Below are positions 29,944-37,808 of a DNA stretch of 58,379 nt, piece after piece. The notes beneath the pieces are model-generated. The model was not told the origin of the DNA and searched no databases. It saw only the letters and a list, made by a program, of their open reading frames with translations. Position 1 is the first letter of the stretch. The number at the start of each line of letters is the position of its first letter. Location of the stretch: the NCBI RefSeq assembly GCF_023634765.1, contig NZ_JAMLFX010000008.1, forward strand, positions 129,387 to 187,765. Reading direction: 5' to 3'. Source of the stretch: Pseudomonas sp. AKS31 (lineage in GTDB: Bacteria; Pseudomonadota; Gammaproteobacteria; Pseudomonadales; Pseudomonadaceae). A program made the position numbers and the translations under genes.

Positions 29944-31887
29944 ATGCGGTTGTACCTCTGTGAAAAACCTTCTCAGGCCAAAGACATTGCGGCCGTGCTC
30001 GGCGCCAGGCGTCGGGGCGACGGCTGCTGGCTGGGAACGGACGTCACGGTGACCTGGTGCATCGGCCACTTGCTCGAAACCGCCCCGCCGGATGCCTACG
30101 ACGCGCGCTACAAGCGCTGGGTACTGGCCGATCTGCCGATCATCCCGGACAAGTGGAAAATGACCGTCAAGCCGCGCACCGCCAGCCAGTACAAAGCGGT
30201 CAAGCGCCTGCTCTGTGAAGCCAGCGAGCTGATCATCGCCACCGACGCCGACCGTGAGGGCGAGATGATCGCCCGGGAACTGGTCGAACATTGTCGCTAT
30301 CGCGGGCCGATCCGTCGTTTATGGCTGTCGGCGCTGGACGAAGCGTCGATCCGCAAGGCTCTGGCGGCACTGAAACCGGGGGCCGAAACGTTCAGCCTGT
30401 ATCACTCGGCGCTGGGCCGCTCGCGGGCGGACTGGCTGATCGGCATGAACATGAGCCGGCTGTTCACGCTGCTGGGGCGGCAATCGGGTTATCAAGGCGT
30501 ATTGCCGGTAGGCCGGGTGCAGACGCCAACCTTGCGTCTGGTGGTGGATCGCGACCGCAGCATCGCCGATTTCGTGCCGGTGCCGTTCTGGGCAATCGAT
30601 GTCGATTTGCTGCACAACGGCATCCCGTTTACCGCACAGTGGCGCGCGCCGCCGGATGTCTGTGACGATCAGGATCGCTGCCTGAATCAGGCGCTGGCCC
30701 AACAAGCCGCGGCAGCGATCCGCAGCGCTGCCAGTGCCCGGGTAGTGAAGCTGAAAACCGAGCGCATGCGTGAAGTGGCGCCCCTGCCCTTCGATCTCGG
30801 CACCTTGCAGGAAGTCTGTTCGAAGAAACTCGGCCTCGGCGCGCAGGAAACCCTCGACATCGCCCAGGCCCTCTACGAAACCTACAAAGTCATCACCTAT
30901 CCGCGCAGTGATTGCGGCTATCTGCCGCTGAGCCAGCACAGTGAGGCGCCGGGGATTCTCGCCGCACTGCGTCAGGCCGATCCGGGTCTTGAGGCGCTGC
31001 AAGGCTTTCTCGAACCCCAACGCCGCTCCCGGGCATGGAACGACGCCAAGGTCAGCGCGCACCACGGCATCATCCCCACCGCTGCGGCGAAAAACCTTGA
31101 ACGCCTGAGCGGCAAGCACCGCGCGGTCTATACGTTGATCCGCGCACGCTATCTGGCGCAATTCCTGCCCAATCACGAATACGATCGCACCCAGGCCGAT
31201 TTCGATTGCGCCGGTGAAGCCCTGCGCGCAGTCGGCAAACAGATCATCGAACCGGGCTGGAAACGCGCACTGCCCGAAGCGCTGGCACCGGCCAAGGGCC
31301 GCGAAGCTCCGGCGCCACAAACCTTGCCGGCCCTGAGCCAGGGTGTCGAATGCGCCATCGCCGCGGTGAAACTCAAGGACCTGTGGACGCAACCGCCCAA
31401 GCCCTACACCGAAGGCGATCTGATCAAGGCGATGAAAAACGTCGCCAAACTGGTGGAAGACCCGCTGCTCAAGCAGAAACTCAAGGACACCACCGGGATC
31501 GGCACCGAAGCCACCCGTGCCTCGATCATTCAGGGCTTGATTGATCGGGGCTATCTGGTGAAAAACGGTAAGGCCCTCGCCGCCACCCCGGCCGCGTTCA
31601 GCCTGATCGATGCGGTGCCCCGCGCGATTGCCGACCCCGGCACCACCGCAATCTGGGAACAGGCGCTGGACATGGTGCAAAGCGGCGAAATGAGTCTGGA
31701 AGAGTTCGTCACCAAACAAGCGGCATGGATGAGCAAACAGGTGACGCGCTGTTCCAGCCTCAGCCTGACCATCAGCGGCCCGCCACCAGCCGGTAAAGCG
31801 GCGGCCCCGTGGAAGAAGAAACGCAAATCGACCCGCAGCAAAACCACGGGCACCACCAAACGCGCGGCGAAACCGGCAGGCAAATAA
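29944..31887 (+). CDS. topB: DNA topoisomerase III
   Basis: 647 residues from ATG 29944 (weak ribosome site; a GTG six bases earlier is possible). TOPRIM domain with Glu7 (LCEKPSQAKDIA) and DADREGEMIAREL (101-113), domain IV GMNMSRLFTLL and VGRVQTPTLRLV, active-site Tyr319 in VITYPRSDC, C-terminal zinc-free Lys/Arg tail (KKKRKSTRSKTTGTTKRAAK) for DNA binding. Type IA enzyme that decatenates DNA at forks and recombination intermediates, usually with RecQ. The near-ideal SOS box upstream suggests damage induction, which I do not know to be described for topB. Confidence 0.93.
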   Translation: MRLYLCEKPSQAKDIAAVLGARRRGDGCWLGTDVTVTWCIGHLLETAPPDAYDARYKRWVLADLPIIPDKWKMTVKPRTASQYKAVKRLLCEASELIIATDADREGEMIARELVEHCRYRGPIRRLWLSALDEASIRKALAALKPGAETFSLYHSALGRSRADWLIGMNMSRLFTLLGRQSGYQGVLPVGRVQTPTLRLVVDRDRSIADFVPVPFWAIDVDLLHNGIPFTAQWRAPPDVCDDQDRCLNQALAQQAAAAIRSAASARVVKLKTERMREVAPLPFDLGTLQEVCSKKLGLGAQETLDIAQALYETYKVITYPRSDCGYLPLSQHSEAPGILAALRQADPGLEALQGFLEPQRRSRAWNDAKVSAHHGIIPTAAAKNLERLSGKHRAVYTLIRARYLAQFLPNHEYDRTQADFDCAGEALRAVGKQIIEPGWKRALPEALAPAKGREAPAPQTLPALSQGVECAIAAVKLKDLWTQPPKPYTEGDLIKAMKNVAKLVEDPLLKQKLKDTTGIGTEATRASIIQGLIDRGYLVKNGKALAATPAAFSLIDAVPRAIADPGTTAIWEQALDMVQSGEMSLEEFVTKQAAWMSKQVTRCSSLSLTISGPPPAGKAAAPWKKKRKSTRSKTTGTTKRAAKPAGK

Positions 31888-31935
31888 AACGCGCTACTGT
31901 TTCTGCAAGGCTCAGCACTTTCAGGAACCCGGCGC

Positions 31936-32439
31936 ATGGCCAATATCGAACTGCACCCCGCCCAACGCGATGAGCTGGACATCATCGAAAACCTCATGCA
32001 GTTCTACATGTACGACTTCAGCGAGTGGCTGCCGCTGAAGCTCGCCGAGCACGGCTTTTTCTCGATTCAGCCGAAAATCGACTACTGGCGTCACTCGGCC
32101 ACCCAACCCTTCCTGATTCGCGTCGACGGCGAACTCGCCGGTTTCGTGACCGCCGACAACGAAACCCATCTCGCCGGCGCCGAACACAACATCGGCTACT
32201 TCTTCATTGCACGACGCTTTCGTGGCCAAGGCGTCGCGCAGTTTGTCGTCTCTGCCCTCTTGAGCCGGATCCCCGGTCAGTGGCAGATTTTCCATATCGA
32301 CGCCAACCTGCCGGCACAGCGCTTCTGGGCTGGGCTGATCCCTTTGTTGACCGGCGGCGATTTCACCCGGCAGCAGCGTGAAGTGGACGGCTATCCGTGC
32401 ACGTTCTATCGCCTGCGAACGCCTTTTTCCGTTGTCTGA
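31936..32439 (+). CDS. GNAT-family acetyltransferase
   Basis: 167 residues, ATG 31936, preceded by AGGAACCCGGCGC. Opening MANIELHPAQRDELDIIENLMQFYMYDFSEW (first 20 residues diagnostic) is typical of a Pseudomonas GNAT subfamily. Acetyl-CoA motif GYFFIARRFRGQGVAQFVV (RGQGVA core) and IFHIDANLPAQRFWAGLIPLL complete the domain. Substrate unknown. 48 bases downstream of topB; probably cotranscribed. A weak terminator follows at 32585. Confidence 0.85.
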   Translation: MANIELHPAQRDELDIIENLMQFYMYDFSEWLPLKLAEHGFFSIQPKIDYWRHSATQPFLIRVDGELAGFVTADNETHLAGAEHNIGYFFIARRFRGQGVAQFVVSALLSRIPGQWQIFHIDANLPAQRFWAGLIPLLTGGDFTRQQREVDGYPCTFYRLRTPFSVV

Positions 32440-32949
32440 ACGGATTCTTTCTCATTCCAAAACAGCTTTGTCCGACAATATGTAGTGAACAAAAATAATC
32501 ACTACAAAACCGTTGACGGCGTCGTTTTGCTTTTGCATGATGAAGACGTTCCCCGATCGGGAACACGCGTAACACGCTTGAGCAAACTCGTCTGACCGCC
32601 GAGTTGTTTTTTCCGGATACACGCTGCCCACAAGGCAGATTGAAGAAGCTGACCTGGCCTGAACGTCCAGTACAAGGACGAGAAGCGCTGGCGAAAATTC
32701 TCAAGACGCTTGTGGTCGACACGGTAAATGTCGTCAAGGAGCCTCCCGGTTTTCGCTGCTTCTCCTCGTTGTGACGCTATTGCGTAGCAGTTATTCAACA
32801 CGACTACATGCAACAGATGCACGACCCCGTACTTCATACGGGCGAGCGCTGACGTCCTGGTTTCGGTGCCAGGGATCAACTAACCGATGGGCTACCTGTA
32901 TTAGCGAATCAACTTTGAAAGATCACCAGACTGGTCAAGGGGCAATATC
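32440..32949. other. 510-base gene-free region with two hairpins
   Basis: No credible coding region on either strand. It contains GTAGTGA-N10-TCACTAC at 32482-32505, whose loop ACAAAAATAA is A-rich, and a terminator-like AACTCG/CGAGTT-TTTTTT at 32585-32612. The rest is probably the long leader and promoter of the small gene at 32950. Confidence 0.5.
32585..32612 (+). terminator. Weak Rho-independent terminator
   Basis: AACTCG (32585-32590) and CGAGTT (32600-32605), nine-base loop, then GTTTTTT. Would end transcription of topB-GNAT or of a short RNA starting near 32480. Confidence 0.5.
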
Positions 32950-33279
32950 ATGAATCTGAACAATCAACCTACTATCGAAGAACTGGCTCGTATGTTCGCT
33001 GCGCAGAAAGACAGCCACGACAGCCATATTCTGTGGATCAGCAAGTCGGGTCAGGTACATATCGACTGCCTGGCGACCCATGCTGACGAAGACGAGTTCG
33101 ACCGCAACCATCAGAACCTGCTGGCCCGCTTGAAGATGTACCGCCGTGGCCACGGTTATGTTGGCAAGAAGGCTGCGGCCGACAAGGACTTCATCGGGAA
33201 TGTTCTGCAAACGCTGAAACAGGCGTGGGATTCGATGCAGAACAACAACGAAGTTCGGGTGATTGATCGGTTCTGCTGA
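32950..33279 (+). CDS. Conserved small hypothetical protein, 109 aa
   Basis: I recognise it only as a conserved Pseudomonas hypothetical. ATG 32950 behind AAGGGG. A soluble alpha/beta protein: TIEELARMFAAQKDSHDSHILWISKSGQVHIDCLATH, then a basic stretch ARLKMYRRGHGYVGKKAAADKDFI and LKQAWDSMQNNNEVRVIDRFC. No signal peptide or membrane span. Unusual context: a 510-base non-coding region in front and a strong terminator behind, so it is monocistronic and probably well expressed. Confidence 0.75.
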   Translation: MNLNNQPTIEELARMFAAQKDSHDSHILWISKSGQVHIDCLATHADEDEFDRNHQNLLARLKMYRRGHGYVGKKAAADKDFIGNVLQTLKQAWDSMQNNNEVRVIDRFC

Positions 33280-33300
33280 GTCAGTCATTAAATAATTGAA

Positions 33301-33336
33301 AGGCCTGCTTCCTTAAAGGAAGCAGGCCTTTTTTGG
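33301..33336 (+). terminator. Strong Rho-independent terminator
   Basis: AGGCCTGCTTCC and GGAAGCAGGCCT arms around TTAAA, followed by TTTTTT; 22 bases after the stop of the small gene. Confidence 0.93.
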
Positions 33337-33371
33337 TTCGCTCGCATTGATATGGCGTGACTGGAATTGTA

Positions 33372-33550
33372 GCCCCTCACCCCAGCCCTCTCCCGAGGGA
33401 GAGGGAGCCGATCGAGTTGTATAAAGTCATTCGTCAACAGGGAACACCGAGTTGATTATGGATTCAGCAGAACACTTTCAGGTCGGCGTATTACTCCAAC
33501 ATCCCTCGGTCAGTCCCCTCTCCCTCTGGGAGAGGGTTAGGGTGAGGGGC
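33372..33550. repeat. Composite CCCTCACCC element B
   Basis: Same ends and same GATTATGGATTCAGC middle as element A (27935-28245) but shorter. Its right end GGGTTAGGGTGAGGGGC supplies the TAA stop and last codons of the cynR gene. Confidence 0.75.
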
Positions 33551-34424
33551 TTCCCATGCCCAACACCAATTCCACAAACGCCACTGCCGCCGCACTGTGA
33601 TAATTATTGCGCCGCCGCAACACCGCCGCCCCACGTTGCGGCGCCTCGCTCTCGACGCGCAACCGGCGCAACGCCCGATCCTCCGTCGCGATCGCCTGCG
33701 GCAGCATCGTCGCCACCGGCGAATGACGCACCACCTCCAGCAATGTACTCACCGAATTCACCTCGATCCGCACCTGCGGCGTAATCCCGTGCTGACGGAA
33801 ATATTCATCCACCGATAGCCGCGTGATGAAGTCCGGCGCCAGCAAGGCGAAATCCAGTGAAGCGATATCTTCCGGCGTCAGTACCGAGCTGGACTCATAC
33901 AGCGGGTGCTCACGCCCGACCATGATCGCCAACGTTTCGGTAAACGCCGGAATGCATTCGATATCGGCGTTGCGCACGGGTGTAAAGGCAATCGCAATAT
34001 CCAGCGAGTCATCCGCCAGACCCGCCTCGATGTCGTCCATCGACAGCTCGAAAATCTGCAAATGAATCCCCGGATACCGCGCGGCAAAGTCGCGCACCAA
34101 CGGCCCGACCAGATACGCCATGAACGTCGGCGTCATCGCCAGGCGCAACGTCCCGCGAGAAAGATCCTTCACGTCATGCAACGCGCGCTTGCCCGCCTCC
34201 AACTCCACCAACACCCGTCGCGCGCATTCGATGTAGGCCTCGCCGGCATCGGTGGGTTTGACCGTGCGCGAAGTGCGATCAAACAGGTTCACCCCCAGGG
34301 TTTCCTCCAGTTGGCGAATCTGCTGCGACAGGGTCGGCTGCGACACGTGCAATGCCTCGGCGGCACGGGTGAAGCCGCCGTGATCGGCAACAGCCAGCAG
34401 ATAACGCAAATGTCGCAGCAGCAT
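33537..34424 (-). CDS. cynR: CynR-type LysR regulator
   Basis: 295 residues. HTH at about 3-40 (YLLAVADHGGFTRAAEALHVSQPTLSQQI, recognition part AAEALHVSQPTLSQQIR) and effector domain with DLSRGTLRLAMTPTFMAYL and SVSTLLEVVRHSPVATMLP, which match CynR. It binds cyanate and azide as signals and activates the divergent cyn operon. The last residues SPSP and the TAA stop are encoded by the end of the CCCTCACCC repeat, so the natural C terminus may have been replaced by an insertion. The shared promoter region with cynS is 120 bases. Confidence 0.88.
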   Translation of the reverse strand: MLLRHLRYLLAVADHGGFTRAAEALHVSQPTLSQQIRQLEETLGVNLFDRTSRTVKPTDAGEAYIECARRVLVELEAGKRALHDVKDLSRGTLRLAMTPTFMAYLVGPLVRDFAARYPGIHLQIFELSMDDIEAGLADDSLDIAIAFTPVRNADIECIPAFTETLAIMVGREHPLYESSSVLTPEDIASLDFALLAPDFITRLSVDEYFRQHGITPQVRIEVNSVSTLLEVVRHSPVATMLPQAIATEDRALRRLRVESEAPQRGAAVLRRRNNYHSAAAVAFVELVLGMGSPSP

Positions 34425-34544
34425 GGGAACACCATCTATAGGCAGGGCTTATGCGAAGCATTGTATATCGGTCTTGGACGCTATGGATCAATCGGCAGAA
34501 GATGAATCCCACACAGCAAGCCAACCCCTGAAAGGAGTGACACC

Positions 34545-35012
34545 ATGCAACAGTCCCACGCCTACAACGACACCAGCCTGGCCCTGACCACCCGCATTCT
34601 CGACGCCAAGGCACGCAAAGATCTGTCGTGGCAGGATCTCGCTGACGACACCGGCCTGAGCCTGGCGTACGTCACCGCTGCCCTGCTTGGCCAGCACCCG
34701 CTGCCGGAGAACGCCGCCCAAGTGGTCGGTGACAAGCTGGAGCTGAGCGCTGACGACGTCGCGGCGATGCAGGTCATCCCGCTGCGTGGCAGCCTCAGCG
34801 GTGTGCCGACCGACCCGACCATCTACCGCTTCCACGAGATGATCCAGATTTACGGCACCACCCTCAAAGCGCTGGTTCACGAGCAGTTCGGCGACGGCAT
34901 CATCAGCGCGATCAACTTCAAACTCGACATCAAGAAAGTCGAAGATCCGGAAGGCGGCTCCCGCGCGGTCGTTACCCTTGACGGCAAGTTCCTGCCCCTG
35001 CGTCCGTTCTGA
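34545..35012 (+). CDS. cynS: Cyanate hydratase (cyanase)
   Basis: 155 residues, ATG behind AAGGAG. Helical N-terminal domain about 1-85; C-terminal catalytic domain holds Arg95 and Glu98 (TIYRFHEMIQIYG) and Ser121 (GDGIISAINFK), equivalent to Arg96, Glu99 and Ser122 of the E. coli enzyme. The decamer turns cyanate plus bicarbonate into ammonia and CO2 through carbamate, detoxifying cyanate and supplying nitrogen. A hairpin follows the gene, so part of the transcript may end before the DUF2790 gene. Confidence 0.95.
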   Translation: MQQSHAYNDTSLALTTRILDAKARKDLSWQDLADDTGLSLAYVTAALLGQHPLPENAAQVVGDKLELSADDVAAMQVIPLRGSLSGVPTDPTIYRFHEMIQIYGTTLKALVHEQFGDGIISAINFKLDIKKVEDPEGGSRAVVTLDGKFLPLRPF

Positions 35013-35021
35013 TCCGCACCA

Positions 35022-35042
35022 GCCCGCACACCGCGTGCGGGC
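35022..35042 (+). terminator. Intra-operon hairpin after cynS
   Basis: GCCCGCAC and GTGCGGGC arms, loop ACCGC, no T-run. May reduce read-through into the DUF2790 and cynT genes or stabilise the cynS part. Confidence 0.55.
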
Positions 35043-35092
35043 CACTCTCCCCAAAAAGGTTACCTGTCACCACTGCGTCTGGAGGCTGTCCC

Positions 35093-35329
35093 ATGCAAAA
35101 AATGCTACTGACCCTGGCCCTGCTCGGCGGTTTTTCCGTTCAGGCCTTTGCCGCTGACGAGGCCGTCGCCTACCGCTACGGCATGCAACTGGATATCGCC
35201 CAAGTGCTGAGCATCACACCGGCTGCCGACGTGTGTGGCGTGGTCCCGGTCGAGATGACGTATCTGGACAGCCACGGCGGCAAACACATTCTTCAATACA
35301 GCGAATTTGGCAGCGGTTGCTCGAACTGA
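35093..35329 (+). CDS. DUF2790-family periplasmic small protein
   Basis: 78 residues. Signal peptide MQKMLLTLALLGGFSVQAFA with cleavage before ADE; mature part VAYRYGMQLDIAQVLSI, then CGVVPVEMTYLDSHG and LQYSEFGSGC is the DUF2790 pattern, with two Cys able to form a disulfide. The family is Pseudomonas-specific, of unknown function, and often copper- or stress-responsive by reports I remember only loosely. Placement between cynS and cynT is unusual. ATG has GGAGG upstream. Confidence 0.82.
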   Translation: MQKMLLTLALLGGFSVQAFAADEAVAYRYGMQLDIAQVLSITPAADVCGVVPVEMTYLDSHGGKHILQYSEFGSGCSN

Positions 35330-35341
35330 GAGGACAACACC

Positions 35342-36001
35342 ATGAAAAACCTGATTGATGGCTTCCTGAAATTCCAGAACGAAGCGTTTCCGCAACGCAC
35401 CGAACTGTTCAAACACCTGGCGACCACGCAACAGCCAGGAACTCTGTTCATTACCTGCTCCGACAGCCGTGTCGTGCCAGAATTATTGACCCAACAAGAA
35501 CCCGGTGAGCTGTTCGTGATCCGTAATGCCGGCAATATCGTGCCGTCCTACAGCCCGCATCCGGGCGGGGTTTCGGCGACGGTGGAATACGCAGTGGCGG
35601 TGCTTGGCGTAACTGACATTGTGATCTGCGGGCATTCGGACTGCGGCGCGATGACTGCAATTGCCCAGTGCAAATGCATGGATCACCTGCCCGCCGTCAG
35701 TGGCTGGCTGCAGCATGCCGAGTCGGCAAAAGTGGTGAATGAAGCGCGGCCGCATGCCAGCGACGCGGCGAAATTGAGTTCGATGGTGCGTGAAAACGTG
35801 ATCGCGCAACTGGCGAACATTCAGACCCACCCGAGCGTACGTCTGGCTCAGGAGAAAGGCCTGCTGAATCTGCATGGCTGGGTGTATGACATCGAGACCG
35901 GCTCGATCGACGCGCTGTCCGCCGACCGCCGCACGTTTGTGCCGCTGGCCGAGCAACCGGCGACGTGCGCGATCCACGCAAACGCCCCCGCAGCCGCCTG
36001 A
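35342..36001 (+). CDS. cynT: Beta-class carbonic anhydrase
   Basis: 219 residues; GAGAGGACAACACC precedes the ATG. Zinc ligands Cys39 (FITCSDSRV, with the Asp41-Arg43 dyad), His98 and Cys101 (CGHSDCGAM). In cyn operons it rehydrates the CO2 released by cyanase so that bicarbonate is not lost. Last gene of the operon, 12 bases after the DUF2790 gene; a long hairpin repeat starts 15 bases beyond the stop. Confidence 0.93.
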   Translation: MKNLIDGFLKFQNEAFPQRTELFKHLATTQQPGTLFITCSDSRVVPELLTQQEPGELFVIRNAGNIVPSYSPHPGGVSATVEYAVAVLGVTDIVICGHSDCGAMTAIAQCKCMDHLPAVSGWLQHAESAKVVNEARPHASDAAKLSSMVRENVIAQLANIQTHPSVRLAQEKGLLNLHGWVYDIETGSIDALSADRRTFVPLAEQPATCAIHANAPAAA

Positions 36002-36016
36002 AATTCAAGCCATCCC

Positions 36017-36100
36017 TGTAGGAGCTGCCGAAGGCTGCGATCTTTTGATCTTGTTTTTAACAGCAAGATCAAAAGATCGCAGCCTTCGGCAGCTCCTACA
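36017..36100. repeat. Long inverted repeat, TGTAGGAGCTGCCG family, copy 3
   Basis: Perfect arms separated by TTTTTAACAG-type loop, between the convergent ends of cynT and the ProA-like gene; suited as a bidirectional transcript end. Confidence 0.87.
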
Positions 36101-36105
36101 CGGGA

Positions 36106-37608
36106 TCAGCGTTTTATTGTGAGATCGATCTGCGTCATCCGGCTACGAACAGTAAACACGCCGTCACCAGAAAGAATCGCACTGCGCGCAAACAAGCGCC
36201 CGCTCTCCCAGTTCGAAAGCCCCAGTTCCGGCTTGTTCAGCGCGTACTGGCCGTCAACCCAACGGGTAATGCCGTTGCCCACGAACGGCGCGTTGACCAC
36301 GTTGTAGAAACGCTCTTGTACGGCTGCATCCTCACTGATCAAAGACACGGTGAATTGCGGGCTATAGCGGTTGAACAGCGCAATCGCCTGGTCCAGATCG
36401 TCGACGATCATCAGGCTGACTTCCGGGGTTTCTTCCCATTCCCACTCGCGGCCCAACGCCGATTCCGCCAAGGGTTCGGCCAGTGCTTCAGTCTGATAAC
36501 CCTCAGCGCGATAGACCTCGACCGTCGCGTTCTGCCACTCACCCGGCAAGCAGCCTTCGCTGCCTTCGACGATGTGTAATTTGCAGCCCTGGCCACGCGC
36601 GGTGCCGGCCTGTTGCAGCGCATCGAGAAACAACGGCACCAGTTCTGCCGCGCGATCACGCTGGATCAGGCACACGTTGAGGGTGTTGCACACCTTGCGA
36701 TCCAACGAGTTGCGCACCACGGCGGCGAAACGTTTGGCATCGGCAGCGAGATCCGCGATCAACCACGCGCCCCCCGTGCCGTGCAGGCTGACGGCGGTGC
36801 CGGCCTGCTGGGCAATGCTGCCCAATTGACTGACCGCACGCCCCGAACCGCGCGCTACCGCCAACGACAAACGTCGGTCAGCGAACATCGCCCAACCGGC
36901 GGCATGATTGACACTTTCCACCAACGACACCGCACCGGCCGGCAGACCGGCATCGGCCAGTGCCGGGTTCAACGCGTGAGTAACGATGGCTTGCGCAGTG
37001 CCCAACGCATCGCTGCCAATACGCAGCACGGCGGTGTTACCGGTGCGCAGGACACCCGCCGCGTCGGCGAAGACGTTCGGCCGGCCTTCAAAGACAAACG
37101 CGACGATGCCCAGCGGCGAGACCACTTGTTCGACTTTCCAGCCATCGTGTTCGACGCTGCTGATGACTTTTCCCCGCGTGGCGGCGGCATCCCGCCAGGC
37201 ACGCAGGCCGGCGATCATGTCGCGGCGCATGCGCTCATCAGCGAGCAGTCGGGTGGTGGAACGACCGCGCGCCTTGGCCCGCTCGATGTCCGCCAGGTTG
37301 GCGGACTCAATCTGCGCCCAGCACTCCGGACTTTCCAGACGTTGCGCGAACAGGTCGAAAAACTGGCTGATGGCCTCATCGGACACCGCCGACAACGCAG
37401 TGAATGCCGCTGCCGCACGCTCGATCGCCACGGACGCCGCTTGCTGATCCGCCACGGGGATCAACAGCAACTCGCCACTGACCTGCTCGACCAGCAGATG
37501 GTCACCGGGCTGAAAGCGCGCGGCCAGTTCGGGGCTGACCACGGTGACGCGGTTACCAGCGAAAGGGATCGGCGTGCCAGCGACTAGACGTTCGAGCGCG
37601 AGAGACAT
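36106..37608 (-). CDS. ProA-like aldehyde dehydrogenase
   Basis: 500 residues, longer than typical ProA (about 420). After an N-terminal extension of ~80 residues the sequence follows glutamate-5-semialdehyde dehydrogenase: SPLGIVAFVFEGRPNVFADAAGV, TGNTAVLRIGSDALGTA, and the catalytic Cys in DRKVCNTLNVCLI. The C-terminal WVDGQYALNKPELGLSNWESGRLFARS matches the ProA end region loosely. It acts on an aldehyde or acyl phosphate in the cytoplasm. Neighbouring glutaminase suggests glutamate-related metabolism. A true ProA is expected elsewhere. Reads away from the repeat. Confidence 0.75.
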   Translation of the reverse strand: MSLALERLVAGTPIPFAGNRVTVVSPELAARFQPGDHLLVEQVSGELLLIPVADQQAASVAIERAAAAFTALSAVSDEAISQFFDLFAQRLESPECWAQIESANLADIERAKARGRSTTRLLADERMRRDMIAGLRAWRDAAATRGKVISSVEHDGWKVEQVVSPLGIVAFVFEGRPNVFADAAGVLRTGNTAVLRIGSDALGTAQAIVTHALNPALADAGLPAGAVSLVESVNHAAGWAMFADRRLSLAVARGSGRAVSQLGSIAQQAGTAVSLHGTGGAWLIADLAADAKRFAAVVRNSLDRKVCNTLNVCLIQRDRAAELVPLFLDALQQAGTARGQGCKLHIVEGSEGCLPGEWQNATVEVYRAEGYQTEALAEPLAESALGREWEWEETPEVSLMIVDDLDQAIALFNRYSPQFTVSLISEDAAVQERFYNVVNAPFVGNGITRWVDGQYALNKPELGLSNWESGRLFARSAILSGDGVFTVRSRMTQIDLTIKR

Positions 37609-37691
37609 GAAGCGGATTCACCATGCAGGGAGCGGCCGGAAAATGTAGCGGATTACTCGATGAAATACACCTCCTCAAACACTAAAGAAAC

Positions 37692-37786
37692 CTGTGGGAG
37701 CTGGCTTGCCAGCGATAGCGGTGGTTCAGGCAAATTCATAGTGACTGACAGGGCCTCATCGCTGGCAAGCCAGCTCCCACAGGGTT
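37692..37786. repeat. REPIN of the GCTGGCTTGCCAGC type
   Basis: Inverted pair: GTGGGAGCTGGCTTGCCAGC at 37693 and its inverse ending 37784, spacer with ACTGACAG. It belongs to a different REP subtype from the copies at 8-9 kb. Confidence 0.85.
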
Positions 37787-37808
37787 TTGTGGTGTTTGGC
37801 AGATCGGG

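Noticed and set aside
32502..32879. 125-residue frame in the 510-base gap (minus)
   Set aside because: No ribosome site or family; not preferred over a non-coding leader.
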